Positions 1-6,751 of a DNA stretch of 12,968 bases are shown piece after piece. The stretch covers positions 1-12,968 of the forward strand of contig JBGPBS010000039.1 in NCBI GenBank assembly GCA_041481365.1, written 5' to 3'. How positions within the stretch are numbered: the stretch's first letter is position 1; the number at the start of each line of letters is the position of its first letter. The translations under genes were made by a program, and so were the position numbers. Source of the stretch: DASPTR01 sp041481365. Its GTDB lineage: Archaea; Thermoproteota; Bathyarchaeia; Bathyarchaeales; Bathycorpusculaceae. Below the pieces are notes generated by a model. It was not told where the DNA came from, did not search any database, and saw only the letters and a list, made by a program, of their open reading frames with translations.

Positions 1-90
1 CTAAGTCCGCAGATCTCCAAAGGCATAGAGCAAGCCTTCGATGAATTGAGAAGGGGTCAACGACTGACGCATGCGCAGGTTTTTAGGTAA
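1..90 (+). CDS. C-terminal end of a type II antitoxin (partial)
   Basis: Frame 1 is open from the window edge to a TAA at 88-90 and gives 29 residues ending in EQAFDELRRGQRLTHAQVFR. A basic or acidic helix followed by a '(L/R)(S/T)HxxVF'-like end is the usual finish of small RelB/Phd-like antitoxins that precede RelE-type toxins. The 20-base overlap with the downstream toxin start (ATG at 71) is typical of co-translated toxin-antitoxin pairs. Seen: the open frame, its end and the overlap. Inferred: antitoxin identity, because the DNA-binding N-terminus lies outside the window. It would neutralise the toxin at 71-397 and repress their shared promoter. Confidence 0.6.
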   Translation, partial: LSPQISKGIEQAFDELRRGQRLTHAQVFR

Positions 91-397
91 TTATGTTCCT
101 TCTTATACTCCAACTTTCAGTAAACAAGTATCTGAGGTATCATCGTCACTCAAGGAACAAATACAAGCAAAAATAAGAAATTTGATTGATGATCCTTATC
201 ATAATACAAAGTTCATGAAGGGTCAACATCAGCATTTACGGAAGGCACGATTGAATGATTCAGATAGACTTGCTTTTGTCATTTGTGAAGAATGTAGAGA
301 ACTAGGTCATACACGTTTTAACCGCTGTAGTGATTGTGCGACAGCACCAGAAAGCACCCTCGTCATAGCATATCTGATTCTAGGACATGATTACTGA
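71..397 (+). CDS. RelE/ParE-fold toxin with a four-cysteine knuckle
   Basis: This 108-residue protein has the order of a RelE-type mRNA interferase: an N-terminal helix-rich part (residues 16-42, with LKEQIQAKIRNLIDDP), then the beta-sheet core beginning HLRKARLNDSDRLAFVI (residues 55-71), and a last strand ending LGHDY. Family members cleave mRNA at the ribosome and are held inactive by the antitoxin encoded just upstream. The oddity is an insertion between core strands carrying C72-x2-C75-x10-C86-x2-C89, which looks like a zinc knuckle and is absent from classical bacterial RelE. The start at ATG 71 overlaps the antitoxin end by 20 bases; a purine-rich GAGAAGGGG lies about 14 bases upstream. 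The gene is visibly more AT-rich than the nuclease next door, consistent with transfer. Toxin class is fairly sure; activity is inferred. Confidence 0.75.
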   Translation: MRRFLGNYVPSYTPTFSKQVSEVSSSLKEQIQAKIRNLIDDPYHNTKFMKGQHQHLRKARLNDSDRLAFVICEECRELGHTRFNRCSDCATAPESTLVIAYLILGHDY

Positions 398-415
398 ATG
401 GTCTAAGTCAAAAGG

Positions 416-453
416 CTTAACAGTATTTGGATGGGTAACTTAACTTAACAGTA
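416..453 (+). repeat. Short direct repeat CTTAACAGTA x2
   Basis: CTTAACAGTA occurs at 416-425 and again at 444-453, with a 28-base period, in the spacer between the toxin and the nuclease. It sits just upstream of the TATA box of the nuclease gene, so it could be a regulator site; it could also be chance in AT-rich DNA. Confidence 0.35.
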
Positions 454-463
454 CCGACGAGGA

Positions 464-477
464 GAAAGCTTTTTAAG
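464..477 (+). promoter_or_regulatory. Archaeal BRE/TATA promoter for the nuclease gene
   Basis: GAAAGCTTTTTAAG reads as a purine-rich BRE followed by an A/T-rich TATA box centred near 473. Expected transcription starts near 498-500, about 13-15 bases before ATG 513, giving a very short leader. The G7 run at 481-487 lies between box and start site. Confidence 0.55.
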
Positions 478-512
478 CCTGGGGGGGTTGAGGCCAGGAT
501 TTAGGCATTCTC

Positions 513-1256
513 ATGCACAATCCGAGAGATCGTGCGGTAGTTATTGAGAGAAACTTGATTATCGCAGTCCTCAGACTGGCCGAACATGGCGCCGTTTCAC
601 ATGAACTAGTGAATAGGGAAGCGAGGATCCCCTCAAACTTGGTTCAAAGATTGCTAAGCAGGTGGCACAATGAAGGCCTAGTTTATGTTGGAAAAGACTT
701 CATTGAAGTCAACAGCCTCAATCGCTTGAAACTAGCCATACAAGCCATAAGCCTTGGGGCAGATCCTGAACGAGTTAGCGGTCTCCTTCAATGGAGGGAG
801 TTTGAAGCCATAGCTGCCATCACTCTGGAAAGGAACGGTTACGTTGCTACGAGAAATCTAAGGTTTAGGCACGCTGGAAGAAGATGGGAGATTGATATCG
901 TGGCGTGCAAGAAACCGCTTGTAATATGTGCTGATTGCAAACACTGGCATCATGGGATAGGTCCTTCAACTTTGAGGACCGTGGTCAAGGAACAGGTGGG
1001 GAGGGCGAAGGCTATGGCTGAGTGTCTGCGAAATTCGCCCATAAGGATCGAATGCTCATTGTGGAGCTTCGCCAAAGTGGTTCCCGCTATCTTTTCGCTT
1101 ACGGTGGGCAATATCAAGTTGGTTGATGCCGTGCCTGTTGTTCCGATTCTTCAGCTCCAAGATTTCCTGGGCCAGTTGCCTGCTTACGTAGATTCATTTG
1201 AGCACTTTTCACTGGTGAGTCATGGTATTAATGAGAGGCTTCCTAGCGAACCTTAA
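513..1256 (+). CDS. Winged-helix plus PD-(D/E)XK nuclease-like protein
   Basis: The 247-residue protein has two parts. Residues about 8-66 form a helix-turn-helix/winged-helix pattern (EHGAVSHELVNREARIPSNL, then LLSRWHNEGLVYVGKDFIEV). Residues about 95-215 carry the marks of a restriction-endonuclease-like fold: helix FEAIAAITLERNGY with E98, then WEIDIVA with D128, then ADCK with K143 (the D/E-x-K pair). Many archaeal proteins of this layout are annotated as Mrr-like or RecB-like nucleases; none that I can name precisely matches. It probably binds and cuts DNA, with the wing domain giving specificity or autoregulation. It has its own promoter (464-477), follows a toxin-antitoxin module, and its last 48 bases overlap the end of the opposing permease gene. 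No methyltransferase is visible. Nuclease fold likely; biological role unknown. Confidence 0.72.
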   Translation: MHNPRDRAVVIERNLIIAVLRLAEHGAVSHELVNREARIPSNLVQRLLSRWHNEGLVYVGKDFIEVNSLNRLKLAIQAISLGADPERVSGLLQWREFEAIAAITLERNGYVATRNLRFRHAGRRWEIDIVACKKPLVICADCKHWHHGIGPSTLRTVVKEQVGRAKAMAECLRNSPIRIECSLWSFAKVVPAIFSLTVGNIKLVDAVPVVPILQLQDFLGQLPAYVDSFEHFSLVSHGINERLPSEP

Positions 1257-3074
1257 TGCGGGATAAAGGCTTGAGCAGAGTAGTATGCCTAAAGCCGCTA
1301 GAAGCCATCCTGCTATCTCCAGGACGGTACTGCCTGCGAAAAACGGTTCAGGGATCAAGATCAGCACTGTGGTTATTATTCCAAGAGCGAGTCCGGCTGC
1401 CCAACTTGAGAGGAGGATGAGCGAGCATTGCGTCATGACAATCTTTATGATCATCCTGGGCTTTGCTCCCACCGCCCTGAGTATTCCAAACTCTTCGCGT
1501 TGGTCATTGATCACCAATGTAACGTAGCCTACCATGCAAAGAGTCACCGCAGCCAATGACAAGACGGGTAACAGCATCACTGCAGACCACAAATGCTCAA
1601 GAAAACCTGACTGCTTGTTCATAGTCTCGTCAAGCTCAGAAACCTCGAATTCAGGATCTATGGCGTTAACAGTCTTCCTTAATTCGTCCAACACCTTCGT
1701 TCGGTTAATCCCATCGCCAATTTCGACCAAGACGATATTCGGTTCCGATACGCCCATGACGCTTTGAAGAGTTTCCAACGGAACATAAGTCACGTTTCCA
1801 CCGTTTATGGGGTCTAAGCATACGCCAGCTATTTGGAAAGTCTGCTCAAGCAACTTCAAGCTTTGATTCAAGGGTTGAGAGAACATCTTAGCAGCGAGAG
1901 TATCACCGATAACGGCGTCTGAAGTCTCATTCTTCACCAGAAAGTTTCCATTCAAGAACCATTGGCTGAGCACCTTGTCAGGTTCCACGCCAACTATTAA
2001 TGATGCGCCTTTTCGACTGTCTCCGACGGTGATGGTTTCGCTTGTCTCTTGACCAAAGACGAAACCTTGAACTTCGTTTATTTGCGCCTCTAGCACTAGA
2101 CGTGGATCAATTCTCAATCCAGCCATCAGGCTCAAATTGCTTAGAATCTGGTCAGAAACGAGATACTCTCCGCCGGTATAGTTAAACTGTGGCTCTGGCG
2201 CGCCAGTGTAGAATTTTGACATCAACAACTCATACTGTGTCGTCATTTCATGATGAGCTATCAAGACTACATTCTTGCCGACAGCTCTTTCAATCCAGGC
2301 TCCGGTAGTCTCGTTTGCAATTATTCCGCCTGCAACGGAAACGGTGACCAGAATGAAGACAGAGGTCAAGCAGAGGATGATTTGGAAACTTGCTGACTTG
2401 CGGCGGAACAAACTGCGAATGGCTATTTTTGCAGTGAGCCCTGCCTTGGCGACGCCTTTGAAATCGGATTCTCTGCTCAGCCCGTAAGAAAAGCTGGGGG
2501 AAAGAGCCACGGCGGGTCTGACTCTAGTTGCAGCAAGAATCGGCCTTGTTCCAACGATCAATGAGAGAAACACGAAAGCAGCAAATATGGCCAAGACAAC
2601 CCAAGGGTTGATTTGCCATGGAATAACCTGCAAACCCATGCCGACGAGAGCGCCACCAGACACATAGTCCGCTAATATTCCAAGAACCACGCCAAGAGAG
2701 CAGCTTGCAAGAGTCACGATTACTAGTTCGTTCATGAAGTAGCTGAAGACCACGTCATTAGGGCACCCTGCTGCCTTCATCAGGCCAACGTCCCTTACTC
2801 GTTGAGACATCATAGTATGCGTTAGAAAGGAAATCGTCACTATTCCAACGGCGAAAACCAAGATTTCAGCAAGAATAACAAACCGTGAGAACACGATGGC
2901 GAAGCCTGACGTAAGCTTGTTTTCGGTCGTCCCGAAAGTCGCGACTCCCATCCCGTTGCCGAGTGAAAAAACGAAGAGTGTTGATGCGACACAGAGAGCT
3001 AGGCCGATGATGATTAGCCCTGTCTGAAACTTTCTCCGTAGTAGATCATTTATCGGAAAGAACGTTTCAGTCAT
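1209..3074 (-). CDS. FtsX/MacB-type ABC transporter permease
   Basis: This protein of about 621 residues has a duplicated FtsX layout. Numbers count from the GTG two codons upstream of the chosen ATG. Membrane spans are near 21-43, 66-88, 111-139, 159-177, 233-254, 500-523, 549-577 and 585-606. Each half has the cytoplasmic coupling-helix signature: QRVRDVGLMKAAG (93-105) and QREEFGILRAVGAK (527-540). A large outside domain of about 245 residues (255-498), with sequons such as NYT, NLS and NET, lies between spans 5 and 6, as in MacB/LolC-type permeases. With the adjacent ATPase it should form a mechanotransmission-type ABC machine that exports or extracts lipophilic or peptide substrates. I chose ATG 3074, overlapping the ATPase stop by 8 bases; GTG 3080 is the alternative. 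Substrate cannot be read from sequence. Confidence 0.88.
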   Translation of the reverse strand: MTETFFPINDLLRRKFQTGLIIIGLALCVASTLFVFSLGNGMGVATFGTTENKLTSGFAIVFSRFVILAEILVFAVGIVTISFLTHTMMSQRVRDVGLMKAAGCPNDVVFSYFMNELVIVTLASCSLGVVLGILADYVSGGALVGMGLQVIPWQINPWVVLAIFAAFVFLSLIVGTRPILAATRVRPAVALSPSFSYGLSRESDFKGVAKAGLTAKIAIRSLFRRKSASFQIILCLTSVFILVTVSVAGGIIANETTGAWIERAVGKNVVLIAHHEMTTQYELLMSKFYTGAPEPQFNYTGGEYLVSDQILSNLSLMAGLRIDPRLVLEAQINEVQGFVFGQETSETITVGDSRKGASLIVGVEPDKVLSQWFLNGNFLVKNETSDAVIGDTLAAKMFSQPLNQSLKLLEQTFQIAGVCLDPINGGNVTYVPLETLQSVMGVSEPNIVLVEIGDGINRTKVLDELRKTVNAIDPEFEVSELDETMNKQSGFLEHLWSAVMLLPVLSLAAVTLCMVGYVTLVINDQREEFGILRAVGAKPRMIIKIVMTQCSLILLSSWAAGLALGIITTVLILIPEPFFAGSTVLEIAGWLLAALGILLCSSLYPALRFARKPLINTMTHQ

Positions 3075-3756
3075 CGACACTTGTCAACATTCCCTCTTCC
3101 AAATGTAGCAGTTGATCGGCAGCTTTGACTATTCCTTCATCGTGGGTCGCAACCACGACAGTTTTTCCCTCTTCCTTCAACGTGTTGAGTATCCCAGCGA
3201 CCTGGGCGCTGGTTCTTCTGTCCAGGTTTCCAGTTGGCTCATCGACTAAGAGCAAAGGCGGGTTATTTGCCAGGGCTCGAGCGAAAGCAACACGCTGCTG
3301 TTCCCCTCCGCTCAACTGAAACGGAAAGTGCTCGGCACGAGCGTCCAAACCGACCATGGCTAATAGCTCTTGAACGCGCTTTTCCACATAATCAGTTGGT
3401 TTTCTGAGCCATTCCATTGGAAACCCGACGTTTTCAGCCACCGTCAAAGTCGAGATCAGATTGTAGGATTGGAAGACGAAGCCTATTTTGCTGCACCGAA
3501 AAGCAGCTAAAGAATCCTCATCCTGAGCATTCAAATCCTCTCCTAGAACGACGACCTTCCCGCTGGTGGGCCTGTCTATGCCTCCAATGATATTCAGAAG
3601 TGTTGTCTTTCCCGAGCCAGAGTCCCCGCTTATGACCGTAAATCGACCTTTCTCGATGCCAACGTCTACGTTCTTCAAGACCTCGATTTGGATATCGCCT
3701 ACTGGGTAGGTCTTGCACAAGAGTGAACCCCAGACAGCTAATTCTTCATTTTTCAA
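3067..3756 (-). CDS. ABC transporter ATPase, LolD/MacB family
   Basis: Numbering is from the TTG start at 3756 (229 residues). Walker A GDSGSGKT is at 44-51, Q-loop VFQSYN with Gln96, signature LSGGEQQR from 148, Walker B LLLVDEPT from 168, and H-loop ATHD with His205. The spacing and the GGIDRPTSGKV and PTGNLDRRTS stretches are typical of the LolD/MacB/FtsE subgroup that partners FtsX-like permeases, which is exactly the next gene. The frame stays open upstream to an ATG at 3897, but that extension lies inside hjc and is Arg-rich and unlike the family. TTG 3756 gives MKNEELAVWGSLLCKTYPVG, matching the usual family beginning. The gene therefore starts 11 bases before the hjc stop, suggesting translational coupling. 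Energises the permease at 1209-3074. Confidence 0.92.
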   Translation of the reverse strand: MKNEELAVWGSLLCKTYPVGDIQIEVLKNVDVGIEKGRFTVISGDSGSGKTTLLNIIGGIDRPTSGKVVVLGEDLNAQDEDSLAAFRCSKIGFVFQSYNLISTLTVAENVGFPMEWLRKPTDYVEKRVQELLAMVGLDARAEHFPFQLSGGEQQRVAFARALANNPPLLLVDEPTGNLDRRTSAQVAGILNTLKEEGKTVVVATHDEGIVKAADQLLHLEEGMLTSVDD

Positions 3757-4183
3757 TTTGTGGCTTCCCCAATTCGAAGTTCCCCCTGTCCCGTTTAAGT
3801 ATTCTCGCCTTCTCCGGAAGTTTTTTCTTCTCCCAGTCTTTCCAAGGGACTTCCTTGAAAATCCATCTCTTGCCCAAATGAGCAGCCAAGACTGCATGTT
3901 TGCCCTCAGTGGCTATGGGAACAAATTCATCGAGAAACCTAAAAAGTTTGTCAACCTGCTGTATCGGGAAGTAGGCATAGTAGCTAGCGTTCTTGACTTC
4001 GAAAGCATACATATTTAAGCCTTTTCTGGCGATGATGTCTGGTAACGGGTTCAAACTTGGATTGCTGACTGGAACACGAACCGCGTTGAAACCATTCTTT
4101 CGGAGAAGTTTGACGAGAACATTCTCACTGTAAAAACCCCTTTTGCGCCATCTGCGAATTGCAGCTTTGTCGACTTCTCTCAT
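3746..4183 (-). CDS. hjc: Archaeal Holliday-junction resolvase
   Basis: The 145-residue protein fits Hjc. It has the helix YSENVLVKLLRKNGF with Glu20, the loop VRVPVSNPS, then LPDIIARKG with Asp49 and YAFEVKN with Glu62 and Lys64. Together these form the E...D...ExK nuclease centre of the archaeal Hjc family, followed by the expected IQQVDKLFRFLDEF helix. Hjc binds four-way junctions as a dimer and resolves them during recombination and fork repair. The basic N-terminus (IRRWRKRG) fits DNA binding; the C-terminal 25 or so residues are lysine/arginine-rich and likely flexible. It starts 65 bases after the lon stop and overlaps the ABC ATPase start, so it probably shares the lon transcript, an unusual setting for a resolvase. 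Start at ATG 4183 is the natural one given the length of the family. Confidence 0.88.
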   Translation of the reverse strand: MREVDKAAIRRWRKRGFYSENVLVKLLRKNGFNAVRVPVSNPSLNPLPDIIARKGLNMYAFEVKNASYYAYFPIQQVDKLFRFLDEFVPIATEGKHAVLAAHLGKRWIFKEVPWKDWEKKKLPEKARILKRDRGNFELGKPQIEK

Positions 4184-4248
4184 TGACTCATGATGCCCAG
4201 GCCAAAGGAAACGAGAAGAAAAGGATCTTCCTTCCAGCTTGCGAGCTT

Positions 4249-6501
4249 TTAGAGTTTTCTATGCTTATAAGCTTGCACGGGGATTTCAAGGCTCGGCTTC
4301 TCGACGAGGCATACTTTCAAATAATCTTCCAGCGTCGCGGCTGGAATGACCTCAATCTTGCAATCTTTAACATCAATAGAATATTCGTAGTTTTTTTGTG
4401 GAATGACTACTTTCTTGAAGCCCCAAGCTTCTGCGGCCTTGATCTTTTCATAGACGCCGCCCACAGCCGTTATTTGAATAGAGTTTCCGATGCCCAAGTT
4501 TATTTCGCCAGTGACGGCAACATCTTGCCTTATCGGTTTGCCCTCAATAAGCGAACACAGCAGGATCGCCATCGTCACGCCTGCGGAGGGTCCGTCCACT
4601 CCATAGGACTGGGCAAAATCTATGTGCGTCAAATAGTCTTGAGCTATGTCAACACCGTATTTCTGCAGGATCACACTTCTGACTTTGGCAATGCTATCTG
4701 AAATGAAGCTCTGACCTTTGGCTACTCCAGTTACTTTGTAGTAGCCCTTGATAGGATATGTCCTTGGAAGCTCACCTCTCCTGATCATGTGGGCTTTTAC
4801 GTTCAGAACACTACCAGTCATTTCACCGCTGAAGGGATCCTTCATTACGGCTAACCCGTGTATCTGCCCCAGTGTGACTCCTTTGGCTTTTATTTCCAAC
4901 AGCTTGCCTCTTTCGTTCATGTCGTGCTCCAATATTTGCCTCTGGATGGTCTTGCAGTGCTGTTCAACCGCCTCTTTTACGTGTCTGGCCTCAGCGACCT
5001 CACAGTCTTCGTTCATTGCAAGGGTTGCTGCGGTCTTGATGATGGAAATCAACGGTCTGAACCTTGTCGTTAAGGCGTCTTTCTTGTTGCTTCTTCTTCT
5101 TCCTTCCTCCACGATTTCTTCGCATGCTTGCCTGCTGAACGGTATCAAGTTGAAGCGTTGGACCTCTTGCGATATGAACTGCACGTACTTGCGCCTGTTT
5201 TCCAAGGTGTTGGGCATGTCGTTGTTCATCCTGACGACTTTGCCATAACCGTATATTCGGTCCATCAACGCGGGATGGATCTGGCCGATGCTGTCAAAGT
5301 TGCCGGCTCCTACGAGAAACGTTATGGCTGGCACGGGTTCAGTTGACACTGCCATGGCAGCTGTGTCCCCGCCGGTAATCCTTCCCCTCAAAGTGATTGG
5401 TAATTGCCCATCTTCCAACACCGTTAACAACGTTACTGCTTCCTCCGCGTCAAGGTTTTTTACTTCGTCGATGTAAAGAATGCCTAGAGATGCAACATGA
5501 ACGTCGCCTGCGCTGACCCTTTGGTGCTCAGGAGTCCCTAGACCCCCAGTCTGGTACGGGTCCCATGCTATTGAGCCGAAAAGCTGAGCGCTTCTGTGAC
5601 CTGTAGCGTCTACGAAAGGCGCCCGTTCTAAGCTGTTGTCGACTATAAGTTTTGGAATGTCAGTCTGCTGTGCGCCTCCGATGCCTTTTAGGCCTCCTCC
5701 GCCCATGAGTTTGGAGAGCCACCAGATGAAGATGCCGAAGAATATTAAACTTCCACCCGGAATGAAGGTCAGCGGCACCAGACCGACGAATTTCTCGACG
5801 AGATAGTCTCCGAAGCTGCCGTTGTAGTAATCTTGGAGAGGTTCCCCCGCCGTTTTGGGGTTCAGGTTCCAAGTCTGCCAGGCTTGAGCCATGAAGTAGA
5901 ACCCGAGAACGATCAAAAGCAAACCTATCGCAATCAAGAAACCTTGCAGTGCTTTGAGCCCGACCTTCGTGGTAAATTTCCTCTTAAGCTCCTTGAACTG
6001 TTCTTTCTGAAGAACCTTCTTTCCTTCTCCACCCTTGTGCATCGAGATCTTAGGTTCACTCGGCAATGTCGGATTCTTCCAACAGAGAACATCAAAGAGT
6101 CTTATCCCGTTTTCCTCGTAGACCTGAGTGAGCTTCTCAGCCAAGGCCCTCCCGATCAGAGATTTGCCGGTTCCAGGATCGCCCAGGAGGAACAAGTACG
6201 GTCCCGGACTTATCATGGTTTTCGCTGAGGGTTTGTCCCTATCAACATTACCCCAGCTTTCGTACCATTTCTTTTCCTCAAGCCACTTGAGCTTATGCAC
6301 CCATTCGTCCAAGCAGAGGAAACATTCCTTCAAAGCCTGGTCTTGACCTATCGTCCAGTTGATCATATTGTCGTCAACAGGAAAACCTTTCGTGCTCTTG
6401 AAGTTGCCCCAATCCCACTTGACCCCAGTTTTTCCACCGTTCAAGTTTCGCTCAAGAGTTTCAACTTCGTCTCCAAATGGATCGGGGCTCAAGCGTGACA
6501 C
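4249..6501 (-). CDS. lonB: Membrane-anchored archaeal Lon protease (LonB type)
   Basis: About 750 residues. An AAA+ module begins WTIGQDQAL (49-57) with Walker A GDPGTGKS at 107-114. Two membrane spans (about 187-206 and 237-262) are inserted before Walker B ILYIDEVKN (341-349), the hallmark of archaeal LonB. An HPALMDRI arginine-finger region lies at 409-416. The C-terminal protease has Ser639 in YGVDGPSAG and Lys686 in GGVYEKIKAA, the Ser-Lys dyad. It degrades misfolded and regulatory proteins at the cytoplasmic membrane face using ATP. It is longer than the roughly 620-650 residues usual for LonB; the extra lies before Walker A (about 60-100) and around the membrane insert. GTG 6501 is used here, but AAGGTG at 6504-6499 sits 6 bases before an in-frame TTG at 6492, which may be the true start. 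Confidence 0.93.
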   Translation of the reverse strand: MSRLSPDPFGDEVETLERNLNGGKTGVKWDWGNFKSTKGFPVDDNMINWTIGQDQALKECFLCLDEWVHKLKWLEEKKWYESWGNVDRDKPSAKTMISPGPYLFLLGDPGTGKSLIGRALAEKLTQVYEENGIRLFDVLCWKNPTLPSEPKISMHKGGEGKKVLQKEQFKELKRKFTTKVGLKALQGFLIAIGLLLIVLGFYFMAQAWQTWNLNPKTAGEPLQDYYNGSFGDYLVEKFVGLVPLTFIPGGSLIFFGIFIWWLSKLMGGGGLKGIGGAQQTDIPKLIVDNSLERAPFVDATGHRSAQLFGSIAWDPYQTGGLGTPEHQRVSAGDVHVASLGILYIDEVKNLDAEEAVTLLTVLEDGQLPITLRGRITGGDTAAMAVSTEPVPAITFLVGAGNFDSIGQIHPALMDRIYGYGKVVRMNNDMPNTLENRRKYVQFISQEVQRFNLIPFSRQACEEIVEEGRRRSNKKDALTTRFRPLISIIKTAATLAMNEDCEVAEARHVKEAVEQHCKTIQRQILEHDMNERGKLLEIKAKGVTLGQIHGLAVMKDPFSGEMTGSVLNVKAHMIRRGELPRTYPIKGYYKVTGVAKGQSFISDSIAKVRSVILQKYGVDIAQDYLTHIDFAQSYGVDGPSAGVTMAILLCSLIEGKPIRQDVAVTGEINLGIGNSIQITAVGGVYEKIKAAEAWGFKKVVIPQKNYEYSIDVKDCKIEVIPAATLEDYLKVCLVEKPSLEIPVQAYKHRKL

Positions 6502-6539
6502 CTTCCTCTCTGTCTTCTTGGAAATATGGGCTGCAAGCG

Positions 6540-6546
6540 ATTAAAG
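6540..6546 (-). promoter_or_regulatory. Probable TATA box for the lon transcript
   Basis: On the minus strand CTTTAAT (within TCGCTTTAATCG) lies about 22 bases upstream of a start site expected near 6518, leaving a leader of about 17-28 bases before lon. It is the best TATA-like match upstream of lon. The following genes have no comparable site, so the lon-hjc-ABC genes may depend on it. Confidence 0.4.
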
Positions 6547-6710
6547 CGATTATTTCAAAATCTACAATATGGAAAAACTGATAACATTGACAGATCTGAT
6601 TATTGTCAGCACTCTCTAATGGTTCTTACTGACGAAGCTTCGAACAGCCCAGTCTGGCATTCTGGCTTGTCCCAAAGCCCTTTCCACAACGAGGACACAG
6701 TTTTAGTCTT

Positions 6711-6726
6711 GTTTTCCATCGAAAAC
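6711..6726. other. Hairpin GTTTTC-CATC-GAAAAC
   Basis: A perfect 6-bp stem with a 4-base loop. CTT at 6708-6710 region and AAG to its right can extend the stem past a 2-base bulge. It lies within the unassigned gap, 3' of the minus-strand frame, and might form in its transcript. Function unknown. Confidence 0.3.
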
Positions 6727-6751
6727 GCAAGGACTATGAAGCGGGATCCTC

